Shown: one piece after another, positions 1 to 5,844 of the stretch
Layout: every line of letters begins with the position of its first letter
How positions within the stretch are numbered: position 1 is the stretch's first letter
Assembly: GCA_030840185.1 (NCBI GenBank)
Contig: JAUZFY010000212.1
Location: 1-6,164, forward strand
DNA from: Microbacteriaceae bacterium
Lineage (GTDB): Bacteria > Actinomycetota > Actinomycetes > Actinomycetales > Microbacteriaceae
Length of the DNA stretch: 6,164 bases
Direction of reading: 5' to 3'
Translations under genes and position numbers: made by a program
Notes under the pieces: generated by a model
The model's database searches: none
Seen by the model: only the letters and a program-made list of their open reading frames with translations
Told to the model about the DNA's origin: nothing

Positions 1-471
1 GTGCTGCTAACCCCCCTGTTCGCCACGATGACATCCCTCAACCTGTACAACACCTACTGGGCAGTCATTTTGCCGCTGTCCGCGCTGCAGTTGCCATTCA
101 CGGTATTGCTCGCACGCAACTTCATCGATGGCATTCCCGACGAGCTCATCGAAGCAGCGCGGATCGATGGAGCAAGCACGGCAATGGGCTTCTGGTACAT
201 CGTGCTACCACTAACCCGGCCGATCGGCGCAGCGATCATCGTCTTCACCCTGCTCGGCGCGTGGAACGACTACCTGCTCCCGCTCGTCTTTCTCGTCGAT
301 CCATCGACTCAGACGATCACCCAGCTTCCACAGTTCTTCGTTGGCCAATTCAGCAACGATCAGACGAAGGTGCTTGCCTCGGCGGTGATCACGGCGCTGC
401 CCGAGGTAGTGGCGTACCTGTGCCTCCAGCGGCTCTTCGAGCGCGGCCTCTCGGCGGGAGCCCTCAAGTGA
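1..471 (+). CDS. Carbohydrate ABC transporter permease, MalG type (C-terminal part, 5' truncated)
   Basis: This is the inner-membrane permease subunit of a binding-protein-dependent sugar importer. The 156 visible residues carry the family's cytoplasmic EAA loop, which docks on the ATPase: E51-A52-A53, then D56-G57-A58 and L69-P70, close to the consensus EAA-x3-G-x(about 10)-LP. Hydrophobic segments lie at about 20-38, 74-98 and 123-142, and the WND-x-LLP stretch at 88-94 is typical of MalG-like (CUT1) permeases. Such permeases are usually about 270-300 residues, so roughly the first 120 residues lie before the window. The GTG at base 1 is therefore an internal valine codon, not a start. The stop TGA is at 469-471. 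The next gene follows after 36 bases in the same direction, which suggests one operon. The substrate cannot be read from this part. Family assignment is firm; CUT1 membership is likely. Confidence 0.93.
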   Translation: MLLTPLFATMTSLNLYNTYWAVILPLSALQLPFTVLLARNFIDGIPDELIEAARIDGASTAMGFWYIVLPLTRPIGAAIIVFTLLGAWNDYLLPLVFLVDPSTQTITQLPQFFVGQFSNDQTKVLASAVITALPEVVAYLCLQRLFERGLSAGALK

Positions 472-494
472 GTGGATGCCCCGCCTCAACCGAA

Positions 495-501
495 AGAAGG
501 A
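495..501 (+). promoter_or_regulatory. Ribosome binding site setting the propeller gene start at 508
   Basis: AGAAGGA lies 6 bases before the ATG at 508. It decides the start over the in-frame GTG at 472, which directly abuts the permease stop and has no purine-rich site at the right distance. The 12 residues that the GTG start would add (MDAPPQPKEGTD) look like translated leader. Confidence 0.7.
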
Positions 502-507
502 ACTGAC

Positions 508-1383
508 ATGCCCCGTGAACTACAAGCAGACCAACGCGCGGAGCTCTACATCCTGGATGTCGAGACCGGTGACCAGGTGCTCATCCACTCCTCGGAGGAG
601 TTGTTGTTCGAGGCACCCAACTGGACGAGCGATGGTGACTGGCTCATTCTCAACGGAGGCGGCCGCCTGTACCGGATCCCCGCGACCGGCGGGGAGCTCA
701 CCCCGATCGATCTCGGGGACACCCCGCCCATCAACAACGACCACGTCGTGAGCCCCGATGCGACGGCGATCTACGTGTCGAGCGAGGATGGGCACCTCTA
801 CCGTGTGCCGATTGCAGGCGGGGAGATCCGCCGCGTCTCGAACGAGCATGAGGGGTTCACCTACTACCTGCACGGCATCTCCCCCGACGGTGACACTCTC
901 GCGTATATCGGAATGCAACGGCAGGCGGACGGATCGGTGACGACCAACGTCTTCACCATCCCGGCCGCAGGCGGCGCAGACACACAGCTCACGAATGATG
1001 CGTTCCCCGATGACGGCAGTGAGTTCAGCCCAGACGGCGAGTGGATCTACTTCAATTCGGAACGCGCCTCGTCCGAAGCGGGGCACGCCCAGCTCTTTCG
1101 GATGCCTCGTGATGGCGGAGACGCGGAGCAACTCACGTTCGACGAGCGCGTGAACTGGTTCCCGCACATCTCTCCGACGGGAGGACGCATCGCGTACGTG
1201 AGCTTCCCAACCGGAACCCTCGGTCATCCAGCGGACGTCGACGACGTCATCGTGCGCCTGCTCGAGAACGGCGAGCACCGCGACCTCGCGACCGTCTTCG
1301 GCGGCCAGGGCACGATGAACGTTCCGAGTTGGGATCCGACGGGCACGCGGATCGCCTTCGTGGCGTATCCGATCGGCTCGTAA
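508..1383 (+). CDS. TolB-like / PD40 (WD40-like) beta-propeller protein, cytoplasmic
   Basis: A 291-residue beta-propeller of the TolB/PD40 superfamily; its exact reaction or ligand is unknown. Six SPDG-type blade motifs are visible: about 38-48 (NWTSDGDW), 81-90 (VSPDATAIYV), 123-135 (ISPDGDTLAY), 173-184 (FSPDGEWIYF), 220-232 (ISPTGGRIAY) and 275-287 (DPTGTRIAF). Between them a second repeated element, L(Y/F)R(I/V/M)P-x-x-GG, occurs at 54-62, 97-105, 148-156 (FTIPAAGG) and 197-204. There is no signal peptide or membrane segment, so it should stay in the cytoplasm, unlike periplasmic TolB. Polar residues sit at similar places in several blades: N76-N77-D78-H79, H122, D168-D169, N183, H220 and G239-H240-P241, followed by FGGQGT at 264-269. 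From memory these are typical of a family of full-length proteins of this kind, so it looks intact. It follows a sugar permease gene by 36 bases, which suggests a role in handling the imported sugar. Oligogalacturonate lyase (PL22) is a related cytoplasmic propeller but longer, so that name is not justified. Confidence 0.85.
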   Translation: MPRELQADQRAELYILDVETGDQVLIHSSEELLFEAPNWTSDGDWLILNGGGRLYRIPATGGELTPIDLGDTPPINNDHVVSPDATAIYVSSEDGHLYRVPIAGGEIRRVSNEHEGFTYYLHGISPDGDTLAYIGMQRQADGSVTTNVFTIPAAGGADTQLTNDAFPDDGSEFSPDGEWIYFNSERASSEAGHAQLFRMPRDGGDAEQLTFDERVNWFPHISPTGGRIAYVSFPTGTLGHPADVDDVIVRLLENGEHRDLATVFGGQGTMNVPSWDPTGTRIAFVAYPIGS

Positions 1384-1413
1384 CCGCCGCGATCAATGCC
1401 GCGAAAACCCGTT

Positions 1414-1427
1414 GAGCGAATTCGCTC
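1414..1427. repeat. Perfect 14-bp palindrome GAGCGAATTCGCTC
   Basis: The two 7-base halves are exact reverse complements and meet without a spacer, 31 bases after the propeller stop codon. As RNA it could fold as a 5-bp stem with an AATT loop, but the bases that follow (TCTGGTCTGG) contain no T-run, so a classical rho-independent terminator is not supported. It may be an operator, a weak hairpin, or chance. Confidence 0.5.
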
Positions 1428-1464
1428 TCTGGTCTGGCTTAGAGGGAAATGTAGGCGCAAACTT

Positions 1465-1485
1465 GACTAATCAGATTGCTTAGTC
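1465..1485. promoter_or_regulatory. Imperfect 21-bp dyad, possible operator
   Basis: The outer arms GACTAA (1465-1470) and TTAGTC (1480-1485) are perfect reverse complements. Over the whole 21 bp, 8 of 10 base pairs around the centre A1475 are symmetric. A second, off-centre small palindrome, AATC-A-GATT, is nested at 1469-1477. The dyad overlaps the -35-like TTGACT and ends 2 bases before the ribosome binding site of the next gene. Its size and symmetry would suit a dimeric repressor such as a MarR-type protein, but no regulator gene is in the window. Confidence 0.4.
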
Positions 1486-1487
1486 GT

Positions 1488-1493
1488 AGGAGG
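1488..1493 (+). promoter_or_regulatory. Ribosome binding site setting the start at 1500
   Basis: AGGAGG lies 6 bases before the ATG at 1500. It rules out the in-frame TTG at 1476, which would place this site inside the coding region. The following CTCCT (1494-1498) is complementary to AGGAG, so the site could form a 4-bp stem with a 3-base loop; this is probably too weak to matter. Confidence 0.8.
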
Positions 1494-1499
1494 CTCCTC

Positions 1500-2177
1500 A
1501 TGCGAACATCACTTCAATCTCCAGACCTGCTTCCGGTTCTTTCGCGCGGTAAGCACCGCAACCCGCGGCGCGGCGCGTGCTTCATGGAGTACGCCTCCTA
1601 CCTCGCCGGTGAGACCTGGAGCGATCATCCGTCGTGCACCGATCCAGCGCTTGCCTCGCTCGCGCGAATGGTCAACGATTGCACCTCCGACGAGTCGCGG
1701 AACGAACTCGTGCCCCTCATCCCCTCGGTGATCGGACTCACCGGCGGGGGTACCCGCACCGGGATCCAGCTCGCTGCTCGCGCGGCGAGCGCGGCCCTTC
1801 CGGTGGCGAGTGAGGGCCGCCAGCGGGCGCTGGCCGCCGGATTGCTTCGCTGCGACGAGTTGCTCGCCGAGTACGGCGACGAGCGTGCGGTCGCCTCTCG
1901 CGCCCTCGTGGCCGATGCACTGCGCACCGCTCCGGGCGCTTGCGTCTGGGCTCGCCAGTTCCTCGCCTCAACCGGTCCGCTCAACCCCCGGTCCATTCCG
2001 CTGATGAGCGACGCCATTATCCGCACCGCGGTGGTGGGGATAGCCGACGCCTGCATCGAAGATCCGGATGACCGGTTGCGCGATCTGCTGACGGCGGCGA
2101 TCGCCGACAGCGAACCGCTGCGCACGAACACGATGGCCTCGAGAATCGCAGCACGGGAGCTTCAGCTGAGTAGCTGA
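1500..2177 (+). CDS. Conserved hypothetical protein (unknown function)
   Basis: I cannot assign a function to this 225-residue protein. The most characteristic part is the N-terminal block at about 17-80: GKHRNPRRGACFMEYASYL (18-36), then G38, W40-S41-D42-H43-P44 and C46, LARMVND (54-60), C61-T62-S63-D64, and PLIPSVIGL (72-80). I recall very similar blocks in actinobacterial proteins annotated only as hypothetical; this is recollection, not a search. The remainder, about 90-225, is alanine- and arginine-rich and probably mostly helical. No signal peptide or membrane segment is seen. Cysteines lie at 27, 46, 61, 118, 148 and 185; C27, H43 and C46 are in the conserved-looking block and could in principle bind metal, but they form no standard zinc motif. 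It sits alone between a sugar-transport operon and pepN, with a gap on both sides. That it is a real gene is supported by the strong ribosome binding site and the conserved block. Confidence 0.85.
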   Translation: MRTSLQSPDLLPVLSRGKHRNPRRGACFMEYASYLAGETWSDHPSCTDPALASLARMVNDCTSDESRNELVPLIPSVIGLTGGGTRTGIQLAARAASAALPVASEGRQRALAAGLLRCDELLAEYGDERAVASRALVADALRTAPGACVWARQFLASTGPLNPRSIPLMSDAIIRTAVVGIADACIEDPDDRLRDLLTAAIADSEPLRTNTMASRIAARELQLSS

Positions 2178-2187
2178 TGCGCACAAC

Positions 2188-2193
2188 TAGACT
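2188..2193 (+). promoter_or_regulatory. Candidate -10 element TAGACT for pepN
   Basis: TAGACT fits the actinobacterial TANNNT -10 pattern and lies 40 bases before the pepN GTG, giving a predicted start of transcription near 2200 and a leader of about 34 bases. No good -35 is seen (GCTGAG at 17-base spacing), which is common for actinobacterial promoters. Confidence 0.5.
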
Positions 2194-2221
2194 CGTTCGT
2201 TGGAGTTGATCCGCCGAACGA
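2193..2221. repeat. Inverted repeat TCGTTCG-N15-CGAACGA at the pepN promoter
   Basis: Two perfect 7-base arms (2193-2199 and 2215-2221) are separated by 15 bases. The left arm overlaps the end of the -10 candidate and the predicted start of transcription; the right arm abuts the pepN ribosome binding site. The centre-to-centre spacing is 22 bp, about two helical turns. It could be an operator; a leader hairpin is unlikely if transcription starts near 2200, because most of the left arm would be missing. Confidence 0.4.
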
Positions 2222-2226
2222 AGGAG
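2221..2226 (+). promoter_or_regulatory. Ribosome binding site for pepN
   Basis: AAGGAG lies 7 bases before the GTG at 2234. It supports the GTG start, which gives the MPGENLTR-type N-terminus usual for actinobacterial PepN. Confidence 0.8.
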
Positions 2227-2233
2227 TCGCACT

Positions 2234-4792
2234 GTGCCAGGAGAGAACCTCACCCGCGTGGAGGCCGACGAGCGAAAGGCGCTCATTTCGGTTGTCAGCT
2301 ATGACGTGACTCTCGACCTGACGACGGGCAGCGAAGTCTTCCTCAGCACAACGGTTGTCACGTTCGACGCGACCGCCGGATCTTCGACCTTCATCGACGC
2401 GATTACCCGCACCGTGCATTCGGTCACGCTGAACGGAGCGGAACTCGATCCGTCCGTGGTCAGCGACGGCGTGCGAATTCAGCTTGACGGTCTGGCCGAG
2501 CGCAACGTGCTGACCGTTGTCGCCGACGCCGAGTACACCAACACCGGCGAGGGGCTGCACCGATTCGTCGACCCCGTGGACAACGAGGTGTACCTCTACA
2601 CTCAGTTCGAGGTCCCGGATTCCCGGCGGGTTTTCGCCGTCTTCGAGCAGCCGAACCTGAAGGCGACCTTCGCCTTCACCGTGACCGCGCCGGCCAACTG
2701 GCAGCTGGTCAGCAACTCCCCCACGCCAGAGCCCACTATCGAGCCCTCGCCCGAATCGGGCGCCGGCGCAAAGGCGACGTGGAAGTTCGAACCGACTCCC
2801 GTGCTCTCCTCCTACGTGACCGCCTTGATCGCGGGTCCCTACGAGGTCGTGCGCAGCGAGTTGACCAGCCGCAGCGGACGGGTCATTCCTCTCGGCATTT
2901 TTGCCCGTAAGTCACTCTTCGGATACCTCGACGCGGACTACATCTTCGACAAGACTCGGGAGGGCTTCGCCTACTACGAGGAGAAGTTCGACTACCCGTA
3001 CCCGTTCGCCAAGTACGACCAGCTCTTCGTTCCCGAGTTCAACGCTGGCGCGATGGAGAACGCCGGCGCGGTCACCTTCACCGAAACCTACGTGTTCCGG
3101 TCGAAGGTCACCGACGCGATCAAGGAACGCCGGGTCGTGACGATTCTGCACGAACTCGCGCACATGTGGTTCGGCGACCTCGTCACCATGAAGTGGTGGA
3201 ATGACCTCTGGCTCAACGAGTCCTTCGCCGAGTGGGCCTCGACCATCGCGACAGCCGAGGCCACGGAGTGGACGGAGGCCTGGACCACGTTCCAGGCCAT
3301 GGAGAAGAGCTGGGCTTACCGCCAGGACCAGCTGCCATCGACCCACCCGGTCGTCGCGACGATCAACGACCTGGAGGACGTTCAGGTCAACTTCGACGGA
3401 ATCACCTACGCCAAGGGCGGGTCCGTGCTCAAGCAGCTCGTCGCCTGGGTCGGCGTGGACGCGTTCTTCGCCGGGGTCGGGGCGTACTTCAAGAAGCACG
3501 AGTACGGCAACACGGAGCTCCGAGATCTGCTTGCCGAACTCGAGATCACGAGCGGCCGGGACCTCAGCGGCTGGTCGGCGCTCTGGCTCGAAACGGCAGG
3601 GGTGAATACCCTCGTCTCCGAGATCGAGACGGATTCCGACGGCGTCATCACCGGCTTCGCCATCGTGCAGTCCGCCGCGGCCGACTACCCGACCATTCGT
3701 CCGCATCGTCTCGCGGTCGGCTATTACGACCTCGTCGACGGCAAGCTCGTACGCACGCACCGGGTGGAACTCGACGTCGATGGGGAGCGCACCGAGGTTC
3801 CCGAACTCGTCGGAACGACCAAGCCGGCGCTGGTGCTGCTCAACGACGACGACCTCGCCTACGCGAAGATCCGGCTGGATGCCGATTCCCTGGCCGTTGC
3901 GATCGAGCACCTCAAGGACATCGACAACCCGCTCGCTCGCGCAATCGTCTGGGGCGCCGCGTGGGACGCCACTCGAGACGGGGAGAGCCCGGCGAGTGAT
4001 TACGTTCGCCTCGTCCTCGGCAACATCGCGAGCGAAACGGAGTCGACTACGATCCGCACCACGCTCGCTCAGCTCGGGCTCGTCGCCTCGCAGTACGTCG
4101 TGCGGTCAAAGCGCACGGAGACCCTGACCCGGGTCGGCGACACGCTGTGGACGCTCGCCGGGCAGGCCGAGCCCGGCTCGGACGCCCAATTCCAGTTTGT
4201 CAAGTACTTCGCGTCGTACGCGTCCACGCCGGAGCACGTCAGCGCCCTGACCGGACTCCTCGACGGATCGGCCCCACTCGACGGGCTCGAGATCGATACC
4301 GACCTCAGCTGGGAGATACTCGAGGGACTCGTGACAAACGGCGCGGCCGGTCGGGCGGAGATCGACGCGGCGCTGGAGAAGGACAACACCGCGAACGGGC
4401 AACAGGCTGCGGCCCGCGCCGCAGCGGCCATGCCGACCATCGAGGGCAAGCGAGCCGCGTTCGACTCCCTCGTCGAGAGCGACGCCCTGCCGAACGCGAT
4501 CGTGCGGAGCACCACCATGGGTTACCAGCACGTGACCGACCCGTCGGTGCTCGAGCCACTCGTCGAGCCGTACTTCGCGGCGCTCAACGACATTTGGGAG
4601 AATCGGTCCTACAAGATCGCGGAATACGTGATCGTGGGGCTTTACCCTTCGCCGCTCGCCTCGCAGGCACTCGTCGACGCGACGAAGGCCTGGCTCGATT
4701 CGAATCCGGATGTGCCCGCGCTGCGTCGCCTCGTCACCGAAAACCTTGCCGGGGTGGAGCGGGCGATCGCCGTGCAGGCGAAGGACGTCTGA
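2234..4792 (+). CDS. pepN: Aminopeptidase N, M1 family zinc metallopeptidase
   Basis: A cytoplasmic zinc exopeptidase that removes N-terminal residues from peptides, in the last steps of protein turnover. At 852 residues it is full length for the family. The N-terminal beta domain covers about 1-195. The thermolysin-like catalytic domain (about 200-450) carries the GAMEN exopeptidase motif at 272-276, where E275 should bind the free amino end; the zinc motif HELAH at 306-310, with H306 and H310 as ligands and E307 as the catalytic base; and the third ligand E329 in LWLNESFAEW, an exact HEXXH-x18-E. Y392, in GITYAKGG, matches the transition-state tyrosine. From about 530 on lies the helical ERAP1-like C-terminal domain, beginning near LLNDDDLAYAKIRLD. 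No signal peptide is seen. The GTG start is set by AAGGAG 7 bases upstream and by the expected N-terminus MPGENLTR. A -10-like TAGACT precedes it, and the channel gene follows after 53 bases. No key residue is missing. Identification is secure. Confidence 0.97.
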   Translation: MPGENLTRVEADERKALISVVSYDVTLDLTTGSEVFLSTTVVTFDATAGSSTFIDAITRTVHSVTLNGAELDPSVVSDGVRIQLDGLAERNVLTVVADAEYTNTGEGLHRFVDPVDNEVYLYTQFEVPDSRRVFAVFEQPNLKATFAFTVTAPANWQLVSNSPTPEPTIEPSPESGAGAKATWKFEPTPVLSSYVTALIAGPYEVVRSELTSRSGRVIPLGIFARKSLFGYLDADYIFDKTREGFAYYEEKFDYPYPFAKYDQLFVPEFNAGAMENAGAVTFTETYVFRSKVTDAIKERRVVTILHELAHMWFGDLVTMKWWNDLWLNESFAEWASTIATAEATEWTEAWTTFQAMEKSWAYRQDQLPSTHPVVATINDLEDVQVNFDGITYAKGGSVLKQLVAWVGVDAFFAGVGAYFKKHEYGNTELRDLLAELEITSGRDLSGWSALWLETAGVNTLVSEIETDSDGVITGFAIVQSAAADYPTIRPHRLAVGYYDLVDGKLVRTHRVELDVDGERTEVPELVGTTKPALVLLNDDDLAYAKIRLDADSLAVAIEHLKDIDNPLARAIVWGAAWDATRDGESPASDYVRLVLGNIASETESTTIRTTLAQLGLVASQYVVRSKRTETLTRVGDTLWTLAGQAEPGSDAQFQFVKYFASYASTPEHVSALTGLLDGSAPLDGLEIDTDLSWEILEGLVTNGAAGRAEIDAALEKDNTANGQQAAARAAAAMPTIEGKRAAFDSLVESDALPNAIVRSTTMGYQHVTDPSVLEPLVEPYFAALNDIWENRSYKIAEYVIVGLYPSPLASQALVDATKAWLDSNPDVPALRRLVTENLAGVERAIAVQAKDV

Positions 4793-4845
4793 CCGCGCGG
4801 GCAGTATTGTGCGCCGACCGACCGACACCGAATGAGGAGTGATCG
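4793..4845 (+). promoter_or_regulatory. pepN-channel gap with weak -10 candidate and ribosome binding site
   Basis: The 53-base gap holds a TANNNT-type hexamer, TATTGT, at 4805-4810, and a clear AGGAG at 4835-4839, 6 bases before the channel ATG. The -10 call is weak because no -35 is visible. The 8-bp palindrome CCGCGCGG right after the pepN stop (4793-4800) has no T-run and is not a terminator, so read-through from pepN is plausible. Confidence 0.4.
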
Positions 4846-5844
4846 ATGGCCTTGACTTCGTTCTGGACCGATCTCCATGCCTTCCACCAGACATTCAGGG
4901 TGCCGATTGACGTCGTCCTGATCATCGTCGTCGCCATCGTGCTTCGGTTCGTGTTGCGGTTCGTGATCGAACGGGTTGTCAACCGGATCGTCAGCGGGGT
5001 GAAGAAGCGGCAGAGCGTCGACGACACGCAGGCGCTCCAGACATCGCCGCTGAGCGCGGTTCGTCTCGTGCAACGAACTCGCACCCTCGGGACCGTGCTC
5101 AACAACATCGTCGCTGTCGTGCTCGTGATCGTCGCCTCACTCTCGGTGATCACGACGATCAACGCGACCATTCTGGGCTCGTTCGCGCTCATCACGGCGG
5201 CCCTCGGCGCCGGCCTCGGCTTCGGCGCCCAGAACATCGTGAAGGACGTTCTCAACGGCCTGTTCATGGTCGCCGAGGACCAACTCGGCGTCGGCGACGT
5301 CGTCGACCTCGGCCCGGCGACCGGCGTCGTGGAATCTGTCGGCATCCGGATCACCCAAATCCGGGACGTCAACGGAACCGTCTGGTTCGTGCGCAACGGC
5401 GAGATTCTGCGGGTCGGCAACATGTCGCAGGGTTGGTCGCGGGTGATCGTCGACCTCGCGGTGCCCTATGACACCGACGTCGACGCCGTTCAACAGCGGA
5501 TGCTCCAGGTTGCGACGGAGCTGGCCGGCGACCCGAAGTGGCGCGGCCGCATCCTGGAGAAGCCGGAGATCTGGGGCATCGAGTCGATTTCGGCCGAGGC
5601 GATCGTCATCCGGCTGGTCGTCAAGACCCGGCCGGGAACGAAGGACGACGTCGCGCGCGAGCTGCGGGCTAGGCTGAAGACGGCCCTCGACGCCATGGGC
5701 ATCCGCCTTCCCGCGCTCAACAGCATCGTGCTCAGCGGCTTCGATGGCGCCGAGAGCATTCGGGGCGCTCGACCGCCGAGGACGGCGCCGAACCCGATCG
5801 CCTCGACGGCGGACCCCAAGTCGACGAGAAAGCCACGCGCATGA
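4846..5844 (+). CDS. MscS-family small-conductance mechanosensitive channel
   Basis: An inner-membrane channel that opens under membrane tension to release small solutes during osmotic downshock. The 332 residues show the minimal MscS plan: TM1 at about 20-42, TM2 at about 84-104 and the pore-lining TM3 at about 108-141. TM3 has the Gly/Ala-rich packing face [10 protein letters not shown] (121-130), then D134, N137-G138 and the E144 to VGD (149-151) turn that enters the beta domain. The beta domain (about 150-200) includes the [15 protein letters not shown] stretch, matching the family's (I/V)PN-x-x(hydrophobic) region, with R183 in place of the usual proline. The alpha/beta domain runs to about 300. 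The last 30 residues are Pro-, Ala-, Arg- and Lys-rich and probably disordered. The ATG follows AGGAG by 6 bases. It is too short for the Corynebacterium MscCG type, which carries an extra C-terminal membrane segment. The stop codon overlaps the globin start (ATGA), so the two are likely translated together. Confidence 0.94.
   Translation: MALTSFWTDLHAFHQTFRVPIDVVLIIVVAIVLRFVLRFVIERVVNRIVSGVKKRQSVDDTQALQTSPLSAVRLVQRTRTLGTVLNNIVAVVLVIVASLSVITTINATILGSFALITAALGAGLGFGAQNIVKDVLNGLFMVAEDQLGVGDVVDLGPATGVVESVGIRITQIRDVNGTVWFVRNGEILRVGNMSQGWSRVIVDLAVPYDTDVDAVQQRMLQVATELAGDPKWRGRILEKPEIWGIESISAEAIVIRLVVKTRPGTKDDVARELRARLKTALDAMGIRLPALNSIVLSGFDGAESIRGARPPRTAPNPIASTADPKSTRKPRA

Larger units (their letters stand above)
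1384..1499 (+). other. Intergenic gap between propeller gene and conserved hypothetical gene
   Basis: This 116-base stretch is less GC-rich than its surroundings and has no plausible gene. It holds a perfect palindrome (1414-1427), an imperfect dyad (1465-1485) and a strong ribosome binding site (1488-1493). A TTGACT hexamer at 1463-1468 resembles a -35 box, but the bases 16-18 positions downstream (around 1486-1491) do not make a good -10 element, so I do not call a promoter. Confidence 0.6.

Noticed and set aside
472..507. GTG at 472 as the propeller gene start
   Set aside because: It has no properly placed ribosome binding site, while AGAAGGA is correctly spaced before the ATG at 508.
520..1278. 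Long minus-strand open frame (252 codons) opposite the propeller gene
   Set aside because: It is antisense to a gene with clear blade motifs, has no recognisable domain, and is expected from high-GC codon use.
508..1383. Annotation as TolB of the Tol-Pal system or as oligogalacturonate lyase
   Set aside because: There is no signal peptide and no Tol-Pal context, and the length is well below that of PL22 lyases; only the propeller fold is supported.
1414..1445. Rho-independent terminator after the propeller gene
   Set aside because: The stem is short and the following bases have no T-run.
2912..3910. Minus-strand open frame of 332 codons opposite pepN
   Set aside because: It lies fully within the pepN catalytic region; its composition (Val-, Glu-, Arg-, Gly-rich, low in aromatic structure) is that of an antisense shadow.
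4106..4894. Minus-strand open frame over the pepN 3' end and channel start
   Set aside because: It covers two genes with firm assignments and both their signals; no domain is seen.
4846..5844. Glutamate exporter of the MscCG type
   Set aside because: The protein lacks the long C-terminal extension with an additional membrane segment that marks that type.
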